A stretch of 64,000 nucleotides of DNA from Homalodisca vitripennis (GCF_021130785.1 NC_060213.1:119355001-119419000), one strand, 5' to 3'. Shown: positions 11,849 through 29,857, counted from the first letter of the stretch. The notes: a model not told the origin generated them from the sequence alone. Numbers and translations: made by a program.

Positions 11849-14800
11849 TGATGTTCCTGGCCAAGATAGTTCTAGTCCATTGTTATACACTCCCTTAACA
11901 CAACAATAATAGCATCATAATAACAAATTTTAACTAACGATTATATTAAAAATCTGTCTTGATTCCGTTGTTAAATATTACCGTTAGTTAATGTTAATCG
12001 ATACCTAAGAATAAACAGCCCTAACCTGTATATGGGCCATAGAGTAACCCACATCGCGAGTAATCTCAAGCATAATGTTATAGGTTATGAACTCTGTTAT
12101 CGTCACACTATGCTTTTTGCAGAGACAATGCCGTCAATTATCAGACCTAATTACGTTTATATATTCTAGATCGAGGATCAACGCAAATCTATTCGTTTCT
12201 AAATTACATATTAGCCCTTCTAAACTACTATTATATTTTAAGAGTAATTTAGTTTATAGTTAAATTTATAATAGTAATTTAGTTTTATAAAAATATACAT
12301 TTATATTTTTATAACTATATACCGTTTCTAAATTACTCATTACTTTATGAGTGCGTTGGCTGAAAAGCTACGAACTTCTAATTTAGGATTCATACACGTT
12401 AGTCTAATCTAGTTTAATTGTTACAGAAATTATTCATTTATAAATTCTAAATAGTTCACGGTACTGTAAAAACTGTTTCACTCTACGACTTGAGGACTCG
12501 AAAATACTGCTTTTATAATGTAAGCTCAATCAGAAGATTAAAATATTTTTCAGTGATCATCCCCTAACTCAGGAATGTTTTGAATTTCATTTAAAAGGCC
12601 CCTATTTTTCAGTTGAAAATTGCGTACGAAGTTATATTGTAAATTTTATTCATAATTAATCAATATTTTTAATTGTTTAATGAACCATATACGGTGACGT
12701 TGGCAAAACACAAACATTCTGTACATCAACGAATACATCACGTTTTATCAATGTAATAGTTGCCGATAAAGCATATCACGTGTCATCATAACTGACAGAC
12801 CACAGCGTGTAATACTCTATCATCCGCGTACACAGTACGTAATGTGCCGGTTAACATCTACATGACAGATTACTGTTGTTACAACACAACCACATGAATA
12901 TGGATTAACCAAATTTCCTTTGTTGACTTTATCCAATTTACTATTTGTGAATGGATAATCAATAGTTTCTCTTAGCTTTTTTATTATTGCAGGAATATTA
13001 AAATAACTTTTTACATTCTTACATAACTTATTAACTTACTTACGTTATTACATTAAATGTCTTAGTATTAAGTTAGGAACAGAGAGCAATTAATTTATAC
13101 TATTTACGCACAAAATCCAGTTTTTAATAAAATCTGCTAAGAAAGAAATAACCACAGTAGTTTGAGTTGGACTGGAGATGAAAGGGTTGTCACGAGTTTA
13201 AATGCATAAAAAATTATATTTGTTACGTCATAATTTAGCTTCCTCTGTACTCTTAAAACTAACCGCCAGGCATGACAGTTATAACAACTTTATCCAACCA
13301 TAAATATGCTAACATTTTGGTAATAAATTTCCAACTTTCAGTTTCTTGACCACAGTCTAACGCTGATACCACAGTTATCTATGTACCTGACAAATCCTTT
13401 TAAGTTTCTTATTAACGTTGGATAATTTTAAAGGATTATATATTTCAGACTTATTTGCATAATGTTACATAATGATTATCTGTTTAGCGTGTGGTAGGTT
13501 CATTGATGTAGCATTTAGTTCTGAAGGTTGTGCAGGTTAATCACAAAGAACATGGACAATATCTGAAATCCTATTGTACAATTCTGATATAGATGGTTTT
13601 AAATGAGCTTATAAAAAAGTGAGATCTTATAAAAAATTATGGTTTGATATTTTACCTTCCCGATAATCTCCTCTGCCGACACCTACATAAACTAAATTAA
13701 CTTACAATGAATTAACTTCTTAGGACAAACTATTGATTTACAGAAAACTAGCTTACGTGTAGTCTGGTCTTTGTCTCTGGATTATAATCTTAGTATAGGT
13801 AAATTATTGGTAGAACTATAGCGATGGGAATATAATGGTTTTCTGGTGATAAACTCATTAGAAATATAATTATCTACTATAGATTTGCTTGTTTTTCATT
13901 TTATATTTGGGGCCATTTGTATTTATGTTTGACTTTGAAGGTTGTGTTTAATCGAATATGTTTTTAAAAAAGCTAAGAATTCTCTACTAGGCGTAAAAAT
14001 TAAAAAATAAATCATTCACTTGCATTTTATATCATACATATTTTCGAAACTATTTTGCTCGTTACAGGTTAATATAATTTACATCAAAAGTTCTTGGAAC
14101 TAAATTCTTGGCGAAGTAATAACCAAACTGGCACACGTATTCATTTTTTCTCTCGTGAACTTTGTATCTGCCGTTCCTGCTGCCGAGTAACGTCTCGCGC
14201 ACCTTGTCCATAGGTAAAATGTATATTTTTGTATTATAAATTATCCCTCATGCGACATATCTAATTTTGAATGTCATAAAAAGTAAAGTTGTAAAGAGTA
14301 AATTAAAATACCTTGGTTGATGTTTTATTTGGCAGATGAATCTTGATAATAATGCGGTGATGTCCTTCTGATGAGACCACGGTGTCATTAATTTTAAGTT
14401 GTCTCGAAAAATAGCTAATATGGTCGTAATATTGCTTTAGGCGAGTTCAAACGAGTCTTTGAATCTGATTTCAACTCCCATTTTTAGACTTCTAGTTTAA
14501 TAATGCTCACGTTTTCCTACTACAACTGCAATTTCAAGCCAAGATGCTGATACCCGCGCTCGTGAGTCGACATAAACGTGAAGGGAATTCAATTTTATAG
14601 TTTTAAATAATTATTAAGTCCGTATGCAAAATTCCCATAGAACCTATGTTCTATTAGTACTATTAGGCCCACATCTATGATATCATTTAGCACTTGATCA
14701 CTCTATTTTACAGCAACGTGGCAATGTATTTTTTATTTTTAACACATAGAAGTATTGCTTTTATGTTTATTTGCCACAATTAAACATACAAGTAAACTTT

Positions 14801-15221
14801 GCAAATCGAGTATTCATTACTACGACCTCAGCGGTATCCAACCCTATGTGTTTTGTCCATTCGGTACAAGGCTAGAGCCACTCCTTTCCTACTCTTTTAC
14901 GCTTTAGCTTCCTGCGTTGAGCTGTGAAGACAATACCAAAATAAATACATCAACGTGAATTCATTTTATTTCACGTTTATTTTATATATGCTAGTAAAAG
15001 CACGTACTTATGAATTAATTTGATTTATTCAGAATACAGCAAATTCGTATTATAATTTATGGAGAGCTACATAGTAAAAATAGTCTATCTGATCATGTTT
15101 TATGTAGTTTATTCGTATCTATCTTCTATTTGGGTGGCTTGTGATTCTCTTATAAAAGTTTTATAGTCAGTAGCGAAATAAATCGTAAAATTATAATTGG
15201 CTAAACTTTAGTGAAGCTAAA
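11849..15221. other. Mostly featureless AT-rich DNA
   Basis: No transposon end, RNA gene or long frame. One small coding-like block on the minus strand (14062-14211) is listed separately. Confidence 0.5.
14062..14211 (-). other. Candidate 49-codon small ORF or stray exon
   Basis: On the minus strand an ATG at 14209-14211 opens MDKVRETLLGSRNGRYKVHE... and closes with TAA at 14062-14064. The block is richer in G+C and CpG (GCGCGAG, GGAACGGCAG) than several kilobases around it, and its residue make-up is protein-like with an aromatic cluster QFGYYF. No family is recognised. There is no clear AG acceptor just before the ATG and no partner exon was found, so it could be a fragment of an old transposon, a small gene, or chance. 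Confidence 0.2.
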
Positions 15222-17892
15222 AGGGGAGCAGGTCGATGAAAATTTTAAAAAATTAGAAAATTTTTTATTGCATTTTTTAATAGTTTAAAGTGTGTATTTT
15301 AAAAATATGTAAGTATTAATGCTCAAATAAAATTTATAAATTACCAAAAAAAATTCACAAACAAAAGTTGTTCACTAGTTTTTTGCAGCAGTTCGTAAGA
15401 TGTTGGCTGACACAATCATATATATCATGTGTGTTAGTTATAAGTATGTTATGGCTTTGCTCTGTTGGTCAACCTGGTACTGACAACTGGGAATACAGAT
15501 GACAGAAAGAATATTGCTTTATTTGTTTTGATTATGGCTTAGGAGGTTATGTTATATGTGTTTGTGTCGGATAATTGTGTTTTACAAAAAGTGTTGCACT
15601 TTATTCATAGTTAGTGGTAGATTAGGAGTGTGTATTGTTTCTTGAAGTGTTTTACAACTTCTTATAACCATGCCAAGAGCAAAGGTTAGTTACAAAACTA
15701 AAATCTAAACGTGAGTTTAGAGGAAACATAAGTACCGTAAGTTGGACTCTAAATCTAGGCCTACCCAAACAGATTCTGCTAGCCCTAGCCCTAGGCACTA
15801 CTACTAATGCAAACATTAGCTCTGCTTCTAAAAAAACTGTCCTTTGATAAATATGACAATTATGAAGGAACTGGAATGGGTAGTGTTATTTTGGATCTTA
15901 GTTTATTTAGTGAGCAATTAAAAAAATTTGTAAAATGTAAATTCTGCGATAGCGAAGACTGCATAGAACTTTGTACTACGGATAAGAAAAATATTTGGAT
16001 TGGCTGTGAATATTGAACTGAAATGTTGTGTTTGTTTGGAATCAACTAATTTTTACAACTCTAAAAAAAATGAGAATGGAAAATATGAGGTAAACTTGAA
16101 ATTTATTTACGGCATGAGAACGATCGGAAAAGGTATCAGTGCAGGTAACATTCTGTGTTCATTATTAGACTTACCTTTTACCACCTCAAAAAATAGGACC
16201 TTGTAGTAACATAATATATCAGGCTGTTGAAAAATTGTGCTAGTGAAAGTATGAAGCAGGCAAATTGAGGAAGCTGTGTCTGTAAATGAGTGTGAAGAAA
16301 CGTCAAAAAAGAGATTTGACGGTTTGTTTAGATGGGTCTTGGCAAAGGAGGGGGACACAAGTCACTGAATGGGGTTGTCAGCGTAACATCATTAGATACT
16401 GGCAAGGTGTTGGATGTTTCCATAATGTCCAAATACTGTCAAATCTGCACTGTACATGAAAATAAAAAAAAAAAAAATAGTACCTGATCATATATGTTCC
16501 AAAAAAACTACGAAGGGTCAAGTGGCGGTTATGGAAGTTGCGGGTGCCCTAGATGTTTTCCGAAAGTCCAGAGATCGAAATGTACGGTATGTACGATACT
16601 TAGGAGATGGTGACAGCAATGGTTTTTAAAAAGGTGGTTGACGATAAGCCATATGGAGATGAAAGTAGAAGTAAGAAAACTGGAAATGCGTCAATCATGT
16701 CAAGAAGAGAATGGGGAGCAGACTAAGGGAATTGAAGAAGAAACGGTTGGGAAAAAACAAAACTAAAAGATAATAGAGCAATAGGGGGCAAGAATAGGCT
16801 AACAAATAATGACATAGACAAGCTGCAAGAATATTATGGCCTAGCTATAAAAAGAGGTGGATCAGATCTTCAACAAATGGTTAAAATGTGTGTGGGCAAC
16901 TTATTTCCACAAAATATCGAATGATGACACTCCGCAACATGGCCTATGTCCAAAGGGGCCGGAGTCGTGGTGCGGTTATAATAAAGCCGAAGCCCTACAT
17001 CAGACTTTCAGCCATAAGTCACACAATTTGCCATATGAAGTGATGGTACAGATCAAACAAATTTATAGAGATTTAGCCAATCCGGATCTTCTAAAAAAAA
17101 TGCCTTGACCAAAAGACTCAAAACCAGAACGAAAGTTTCAACAATGCCGTCTGGTCTAAGGTGCCTAAAAATGTTTTTGTAAGGCTAAACACTCTAAAAA
17201 CTTGGCATATATGATGCAGTTTTAACTTTTAATAATGGATTCACCAGCAAATTGGATGTGTATAACAAGCTAGGAATCAAACTGAGCGAGAAGTCTGTTG
17301 CCGCATTGCGAAAATTTTGATACAATACGATTGAAAAAGGCAGAGAAAAATCTGCTTTAGACATTGACCAAGGAGGCTAGAGTTGCTAGGAGGAAAAGAA
17401 AACTTGCATTAGAAGAGGAAAATGAAGACCCAGATGACCCTGAGTACGGAGCTGGAATGTTTTAGCAGCAAAAGGTTAGTTTAGCAGTCATTTTTGCCTT
17501 TACCGGACATTTTCCCGGAAACTTGGTTTTTTTTCATATAAAGGTACATGTATCTCAAAAAACTTTAAATGCTAGAGAATTGAAATTTGGTATGCATATA
17601 GAACAGTGCAATTCCAAATGGTGTTGCATCTTTTATCATTCTATCTAAAAAAAACAAATGAGAAAAAAAAATTTTGGTATAAAAAAATAATTTTTTTACA
17701 CACAATATTTAAAAAATTCCTAAAAAAATTTTTTTTTACAGATCTTTTTACTAAAGTTGCAAGAGATGTTTATAAAGGAGTACTCTTTGCCTACAAAAAA
17801 TTTGAAGGTTGTAACTTACTTAGTTTTGACAATTACGTGTACCTAAAGTTTGTAAATTTAACATGCGCGGGATAGGAACGACCCGCTCCCCT
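15222..17892 (+). mobile_element. Mutator-like (MULE) transposon, copy 1
   Basis: The left end AGGGGAGCAGGTCG (15222-15235) is matched by the reverse complement of the right end, AGGGGAGCGGGTCG (17879-17892). Between them is a degenerate gene related to the one in the second element at 54758-57381. Both elements are about 2.6-2.7 kb and begin AGGGGAGC. Inside the left terminus both carry an A/T run (AAAAAATT...). The flanking bases show no clear target-site duplication. Confidence 0.75.
15670..17465 (+). pseudogene. Mutator-like transposase, inactivated (copy 1)
   Basis: The ATG at 15670 begins MPRAK. Through several frame changes the protein follows its relative at 55151-56946: GSVILDLSLFSEQLKKF with paired cysteines (CKFCDSEDC, then KCCVC) near 15880-16040; GMRTIGKGISAGN near 16115; LTVCLDGSWQ at about 16318 (first catalytic-type Asp); GDGDSNGF near 16609 (second Asp); GGKNRLTNNDIDKLQEYYG near 16790; HGLCPKGPESWCGYNK near 16940; and an acidic end EDPDDPEYGAGMF stop at 17463-17465. 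The order and motifs fit the Mutator-like transposase domain common in insect genomes. At least half a dozen stops or shifts make it non-functional. The protein would act in the nucleus on its own inverted ends. Confidence 0.75.
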
Positions 17893-19107
17893 TAATGCAC
17901 GATATGCAGCAAAATATTTAATGTGTGTCTGTCTGCTCTTTTGTATTTCGTGTTTACAGATGCATTATTGTGTGCCAGGTTACCGATTGGTTTGCCATAA
18001 TCTTTACTATTGTAAATATAAATCATCAATTATTTATTTGGGCCAATTAGACCCAAACTTGTAGGATACTGTGGCATAGATGTTTCTCAGCAAGTATTAA
18101 CTAAAACGTTTAAAAAAAGGGATTTTAAAAATTTGAAAAAATTCTTTTTGTAAGTTGATCCCAAGATAAAAACCCCTTTGAACGAAATGACAGTGGAAGC
18201 ATTTATAGTCATATCAAAGACGCCTTTCATCTGCAATAAAACCAACCGTGTGAAAAGCGATAAACACAGTTATTGTTAGTACGAGACCTCTCCAACTTTG
18301 TAATACACTTATAGTGGGGACTTGTTTACAGTTTTATTTCTTATTTATAAACAATCAGAATTAAATATCTAAATTGATGTAAAATGAGTAATAGTTCCAA
18401 ATCTCACGCAGAATATTTCGTCCCTGGAACTATGAGTCAAATATTCGGTTATTCACAATTCCAAAGAGTAAACCAGGATTAAAATACAGAATATTAGCAA
18501 ATATTAATTAACATAACTATCTATGAGTAAGTATAAAATATATCGTTTTAACTCATTACCAGATTCCCATATATCTTTAACGAATTACAATATCTTATAG
18601 TCGAAAATTACTAGTGATATGATATTATTAACCGACATTGTACCAATTAAAGCCCTAACGTCATCATGAGAATTTTCATCGTCATTATCTCTTTAATACT
18701 GAGTGGTTATGATCTGGAAATTTAGGCTTAGCATACAGCATGTCTTAAATTTGCTGATATTCTCCGTGATGTGGGTTTATGGGTGAATAAATATGTCTTA
18801 TAAAGGTTTCATAGCCAGACGTCGTGTTCTAAATAATTTGTATATCTGAAGCGATATAATGTAACTGTTTAAGATAAAATTTTGAATATGGCTTATCATT
18901 AGAACGCTCTAGTTTAAAAAAATATTCAAATTTTTCGAGTATTCCAAAAGAAATGAACGCCATTAAGCAAAGTAAAATCAAACAAACTTAAAAAAACTAT
19001 ATTTTTTTAATTCGTTGAGAGGAACTTTTCTTAACTTATTTAATTTCATAACCAATAGAATGACTGAAAAAAGTATCAAAGAATACTAGGTAGACATCGT
19101 TTATATA
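17893..19107. other. No gene seen
   Basis: AT-rich with no coding frame, RNA gene or repeat of note. Confidence 0.5.
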
Positions 19108-19430
19108 ATACGCTACATAGAGAGAGAGAGAGAGAGGAGAGAGAGAGGAGAGAGAGAGACGAAGGAAGAGAGAGAGAGAGAGGAGAGTAGATGAGAGGAG
19201 AGAGGAGATGAGGAGGAGAGAGAGGAGAATGAGAGAAGACGATGGACGGAGAGAAGAGGAGAGAGCAGAGAGAGAGAGTGTGCGTAGTGAGGGAGAGAAT
19301 GAGGAGGGAGCGAGAGGAGAGACAGGAGATCTGGAGAGAGAGATGAGACGAGAGAGAGAGACGGAGAGAGAGACGACGAGAGAGAGATGAGGAGAGGAGA
19401 CAGAGAGAGAGAGAGTGAGAGAGAGAGAGT
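19108..19430. repeat. GA-rich simple repeat
   Basis: Imperfect (GA)n / (GAGAG)n purine tract with interspersed GACGAGAG and GAGGAG units. Arg/Glu-rich frames across it are artefacts. A second, longer tract in the same strand orientation lies at 21481-22447. Confidence 0.95.
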
Positions 19431-20199
19431 ATTAATTGATAAATTGATAAATTATTTAGTTTAACCTGCCACTGGGTTTAGACCAAACGGTCCACTCTTA
19501 CACCAGTGAACAAGGCAGAAAAATATACAGAAATTATTACAAAAACATTACAGTTGCGGGTTATTGTGCTTACTATTGTTGCTAAATACAAATATATTAC
19601 TATAGCACGTATTACTATCATATTAAAAACTACATTGTCATTATTACAAGTAAAGATCGCGCTTTTTTTTGTCCAATCTCAACAACGCTGTTTTCTATTA
19701 CTTGTACAATCTCTAAAAATCCTAAAATCACTTACCACTTTTCCTTATTTTATCACTAATTTATATACACTTAAAACACGACACATCATAGAGGACAAAT
19801 TTATTTGGCGTTAATACTATCTACACGATTCACTATATCTACAATTTGAGCTGACAGTTATTTCACCGATAAACAATTCGATGCACTATTTCTAAACATG
19901 CATGTCTTACATTACTCAGGGAATTACATTATTTAAATCCTTTTTCTTTTTGTTAGTTCTCAATATCTTTAGTAAAACAATAAATCTTTTACTTTTACCA
20001 GCAAAATATGTGTGCTTTCTTCAATTCTCTTTAGTACTACTAATCCTGACTATTCAACAATCTTATTGATGTCCACTAAAAACGATTTTGTGTACGTGAC
20101 AGTCTGTGAATTGGAAACTGAAACATCTCATCGCCAAATCCTGGTTGCTCATTAAATGGACATTGTGCATTACATTATAACATTCAAATAAAATATTTG
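19431..20199. other. Spacer between GA tract and LINE remnant
   Basis: No recognised feature. It could be the 3' untranslated part of the minus-strand LINE remnant that follows, but nothing shows this directly. Confidence 0.3.
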
Positions 20200-21230
20200 G
20201 TTTTTTATATTTTAAAATTCTTTAAAAGCTAAATGTCAGTACACGAAGTTCCCTTCTTTCCTGTTACTTTTTAAGCCCATTTCAATTGGGTTTTTTTTGA
20301 TAGTTACGGTGTTACTTGCTCATCGTATTTCAAGTTATATATATAACGTATGCAAGCATTCTGAGCCTTTTTGTAAATTGATTCTGTTATGTACACTGTT
20401 AAACTCACAGTAAGCTGCAATTCCGTAGTCAATTATAGGAAAACCACTAAAGCCGAAACTAGTTGCTTTTTCTTACAATTCCAAAGAAGGGTCTAAAACG
20501 TTAAACGTTCTAAAATTGATTACTAAACAATTGATATATCCTTTTAGGGACATAAATTAAAACTTGATTATTCCAAGACAAATGAATCATCTGAGCCATT
20601 AGACCTAAGTTGAATAACATCGCTTTCAAGACCATATTAGTCTGCTCGCCCCAATTTTTAATCGGAGCTACGTTTTTGTGAAAAATATTGTTTATAATAG
20701 TCTAGGAAGATCCAATTAAAATTGGTTTACATGTTGGTGTATTTTTAGGTTCAAGCCATGATCTCTACCACCAAAAAATTACACAGTCATTAAGGGTCAG
20801 TATTAAGATGGTTCGTAATTGCATATCGATTTCAATTTATCTACGTCACAATGGAATATTAATAGTTGCATGTCATCACGCATTACAATCATCGTATTAC
20901 CCTTAATCCATATTATTATCACTTATCCGTATTTATTATAACAGACTAAAACAAAAGGGGACTGACAACCCGTAGGCAGAGCCTTGTGGGAAACACCAAA
21001 AGAATTAACTCATCCAATTCAGAGGTTGCTCTCCACCTTGGTGTCTTTTAACTTTTTTGCAATTCTATCAGACAAATAGGGATTTTCAAATCCATTCGAT
21101 AGATGCATTGCCAAATTGTAAGATTTCAAAATGGACATTAGCAGTAAGATGATTGACACAGTCGAAAGCACGACTGAAATACAACAACATAAGTCACAGT
21201 CTAGGACGTTTATTGTCAATTAGAGCTCTT
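20200..21230 (-). pseudogene. LINE reverse-transcriptase remnant
   Basis: Minus-strand sequence near 21165-21185 reads FSRAFDCVNHL, a match to the reverse-transcriptase motif A block of non-LTR elements (S-K/R-A-F-D-x-V-x-H). It is followed, after a shift, by SILKSYNL... and ENPYLSDRIAKKLKD, matching the usual SYLSNRKQ region. Near 20960-20990 is a decayed G-V-P-Q-G-S-like block (VFPTRLCLRVVSPLLF), and near 20870 MRDDMQLLIF stands where the catalytic A-D-D box should be, with R in place of A. Downstream sequence to about 20200 resembles the post-RT part only loosely. Many indels make it a fossil. The family within LINEs cannot be set from what remains. Confidence 0.65.
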
Positions 21231-21480
21231 CTAATATCGTACTGTAACTTTAATTAGCGACTGTTTGTGTTACTGTAACAACTTCTTGTTAACCTGAACT
21301 GGTACTTAAAAACAGTTATGTTATTTCTATTAGACAAATTCATTTAATTGATAATATTACTAAACTTATCAATTTAACTTGCACCAGTACACTTTAATAT
21401 ATTTATTGGTCTAAAATGCACTACAATTGTAACAGAATTGGCCTACTTTTAGGCAAAGGCAAGATATTGGCTTTTTTTAT

Positions 21481-21485
21481 GGAGA

Positions 21486-21522
<37 letters not shown>

Positions 21523-21723
21523 TGACGAGAGAGAGAGGATGAGGGAGCGAATCGAGAAGAGAGACGAGTGAAGAGAGAGAGAGGAGAGAGAGACGAGTGA
21601 CTAGAGAGGGAGGAGACGTATGAGAGAGAGACGAGGAGGGGGGAGAGCGAGGAGAGTGAGTGAGAGAGAGAGAGATGAGAGAGGGAGAGAGAGAGAGACG
21701 AGAGGAGAGAGAGAGGAGTGGAG

Positions 21724-21759
<36 letters not shown>

Positions 21760-21910
21760 GACGACGGAGAGATGAGAGACGAGAGACGAGAGGGAGAGAG
21801 ATGAGAGAGGTGAGAGAGAGGAGAGACGAGAACGAGAGAGAGAGGAGAAGAGAGAGAGGAGAGGAGAGTAGTGAGAGAGTGAAGGGAGAAGAGAGAGATA
21901 GGAGAGAGAG

Positions 21911-21941
<31 letters not shown>

Positions 21942-22447
21942 CAGAGAGACGAGAGAGAGAGAGACGAGCCATACGAGAGAGAGAGAGAGAGCGAGGAGAG
22001 AGAGAGAGAGGATGAGATGAGAGAGAGAAGCGAGAGGATGAGAGGAGGGAGAGAGACGGAGAGAGAGAGCGAGGAGAAAGGAGGAGAGGAGAGAGAGAGG
22101 AGATAGAGAGAGGAGAGGGGAAGAGAGACGAGACGGGAGGAGATGATGAGAGGAGCCGAGAGAGAGAGAGAGAGAGACGGAGAGAGGGAGGAGAGGAGAG
22201 AGGGAGAGAGAGAGTGAAGAGGAAGAGAGAGTGGGAGAAGAGAAGACGAGAGAGAGAAGAGAGGAGGAGAGAGGAGAGAGAGAGTGAGAGATGAGTTGAC
22301 GAGAGAGAGAAGAGAGAGACGAGACGAGAGAGAGAGAGTAGAGAGAGAGCAGGAGAAGAGAGAGAGAGAGCGAGACGAGATGAGAGACGAGAGGATGAGA
22401 GAGAGAGAGTGGAGACGAGTGAGTGAGAGATGAGAGAGAGAGAGAGT
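21481..22447. repeat. Long GA-rich tract (about 970 bp)
   Basis: Nearly pure purine on the plus strand: GAGAG units broken by GACGAGA, GATGAGA and GTGAGAG. It is open on both strands for hundreds of codons (Ser/Leu-rich on minus, Arg/Glu-rich on plus) purely because of composition. GAGAG is also the core recognised by the insect GAGA factor, so a chromatin role is possible but unproven. Confidence 0.95.
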
Positions 22448-26718
<4,271 letters not shown>

Positions 26719-28779
26719 CAGTAAAATTGTGTGAACACAAATTACTCGCCAGCCCAGATCTCACATTTGCCGAATGCGAATGTAACCATTACAAAACAGA
26801 GGTCTTACTTTTCTTACATTAATTATATTGCATTTCACGGAAGAGGAGGAAGAAGCTGTATCTATCCTATTCTACTTAATTCAGTATTTTATACCATATT
26901 ACGGAAACTATAAATGCTGCCAGTTAAATTAAGACTTAATTAATGTCTCAACGTAAAGTAGCAAAAACACGATGGAAATACATACCTGATAAGACAATTA
27001 CCCTCCACTAAATTTGTATATTTTATAGCCTAGGTGTTGAAACAATATTTAGGATCTCTTCATACGAACATAACTCCATATTCCAGGAGTCAAGTCCGTG
27101 ACAGCGATGCAATAAGAAGGGAACTGGACAACGCAACGTTCGCATTGAATCAACACTTCTCATTATAACTAAGTTATGTGTAGTATATATATAAAATTAA
27201 TCAGATACATTTAAAGTACATCATCACCATTCCAAAACCACCCTTCGATTACTAAATGGCCTTGGGTACGGTTTTTCACAAGTCTTCTACCGAGGATGTG
27301 ATGAAGATATGTAATTGATAAATTTGCAATTTCTCATTATAGAATACAAATTGGTTAATATTTATAATATATTAATATTAATTATTCGTCCGTCGAAGTG
27401 GACGTCTAAAGCACGCTTCCTTTTTTGTTGTAATAGAAAGGAATGTTCTACACCTAAAACGGTGCTTTGAAAGACAACAAACACACAGAAAAGTAAATTA
27501 CTTAGCAAATCATAAAAAATCTGTCAAAGAAGTTACTGGTTGTTAAATACAGCAAAGAGTGTATGCTCAGATAAAGATTGTATAAAAGAGGATATGCAGA
27601 AAATATAATTGGCTATAAGTCAGAATGGTTTCTCTCAATCAGTAATGAAAAACATACACCTAAAAGCTAGGCGAACTGGCCGCAGTTGCTATACATAACT
27701 GTTTAGCCGAACTAAAAAGGTTTCTTAAATAAGTGCTAATTGAAACTTCCTAAGGATACAACTTTAGGGAGTTGCGACGCTGTTAATTATGTCGAAAGTT
27801 ACTCTCTACGTCTCAAAATATTTTACACAACTGCATGCTGTTAGTAAATCATATTCCATATTATGCTATATCATATTGTAGAAGCTAGAATTGATTACTT
27901 AAATTCACATATAAATTTTATGCCACCAGATAATAATATACATGTACGTCATCTTAATGACAAAGTATGTGCCGAGGAAACTTCTTAGAATGTTTCAAAG
28001 TACATTGGTAGTAAACCTTGCCGTAAATAAATTCCCTGTGAGAATGGATTTAAGTGGATCCACCCGATACATTTATACCACCGCTGGACTGGCTTCTAAA
28101 AATATTAAACAGCTATATAATTCCATTAAATAATTCACAAACCAGAGAAAACTTCACCATAAACACATTTACAGCGAGAGGGGGATCGTCGTCGCTTCAA
28201 ACAATACTTTTTATTGCTTCATCTGTCTTCCCCTCAGATATTAAATAGCTATTCTGACTTTACTGCGGCACTTTGTATTACAAACCTAATAATGAGCTGA
28301 AGGATTAGGGTGATGGGCTTCATTGTGATAAACTTTGTTATTGTATGAGCAGATCAAATAGAAACTTTAGTCTTAACCTCACTTGCCATTTGTTAATCTA
28401 TCAGTTTAAAACTATTACCGTCATATAATTTATATAGTTATGTGTATATTAGTTTCTACACTCATGTACTCCTTAGTGTTATAATGAATCTTTCAACTAA
28501 TTCTGTAACCCACAACTTATGCTTCCTTGGGTAATTTTTCCCTTATACTGTGTAAATTTTGCAATGATTAAAAAAAAATACTGAATGGCAAACTAAAAGT
28601 TCGTTTTGTCCTCCACACCTCAACACGCATTTTAAGATCATTGGTTGATACAATGTCACCTGTAGTTCTTGGTTATGATAACGAGGATGGGTGTAGTATA
28701 TTTTTAAGTAATGAAATTTTAAAAAGCTAGCTTTGTGGCTAGTTATGAAAATAAGTGTATGAAAAATGTGAAGTATAAA

Positions 28780-28860
28780 GGAATATTCCACAAATAACGA
28801 GTTTTCTTTAAAGAATCTGATCTACTTGTAGAACAAGTATAACACAATGCAATGTTATTA
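28780..28860 (+). repeat. Dispersed repeat, copy A
   Basis: Contains GAACAAGTATAACACAATGC and flanking sequence shared with 29858-29935, about 1,080 bases downstream in the same orientation. Weaker similarity extends upstream (CTTTGTGGCTAG versus CTTTGCGGCTAG). Type unknown. Confidence 0.7.
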
Positions 28861-29857
28861 CGTTATACAGACACAATTAAAGTACATCTAGTAATAGCGA
28901 ATAATTACTTCTATACCTGTTATTTAACATACCCTAACTCACATTTATACATCTAAAACATAGTGCCTTATAAATACATCAGATACATACAATTTTCTTA
29001 ATAACCTTGTTCTTCACGTCAATTAAAGGTTTTTAATTCTCATACTGCACGCGAGTGTTGTATGGTTGCAATAAAGTGGTAGTTTAAAATATAAAAAAAT
29101 AAATTTTACAGAATCTTCTTTTACAAAAGTACAAAATACAAAAATCTACTTTTACACGCGGGAATTACAGTTAATCACAATAAGCTAATGTGATAATGAT
29201 AACAGCGAGGTTCACTAATTTAAATAATATGATAATCATGTTGACTGATGCTGATCTACCAGTTCCTTGTATCCCTGTCAACAGTTTTTTTATCTTGCTA
29301 AACATAGAAATATGTTTGGTAAAACACAATTCTACTCGATATATTCCATCCTTTCCAAAAATGAATATTTAAATTCATGACAAAACCAATGTAACTGATG
29401 ACCAAATTACTTTATTAAAATGTGTAAACATTAGGCTTTATTTGGTTATTTTTGTACGATATTAATTTCCTTCAAATTCGAGTAATTGTTTTCTTTATTT
29501 TACCTGCAAACCTAACCACGTTTTCTAATCACCTGAACAATTACCGAAGCGTTATTTTCGTTGTCATCACGTCAATTCTATGATATTGCTTTTAATTTGC
29601 CTTCAACTACCTATATTAATTCGTGACACATACCACAGTGTAAAGCTGTTCTGTGCAAACTATAATGATTTACATTAAATGATTAATGGTGACTTTTAGA
29701 TAACGGAATTTGAAGTAATTATACGGAGAGTTACAACTTATTATTTTCTTTATTGATACATTGCAATATAGTTATGGTTGATAGACACTAAAGTTTTGTT
29801 AAATTCTATGCAACACTGGCACTTTGCGGCTAGGTATTAAAATAATTAGTGTGAGGG

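Noticed and set aside
15222..17892. TTAA target site for the two AGGGGAGC elements
   Set aside because: TTAA is present at only one end of each element; the other ends read CTAAA and CTTA, so no shared target duplication is supported.
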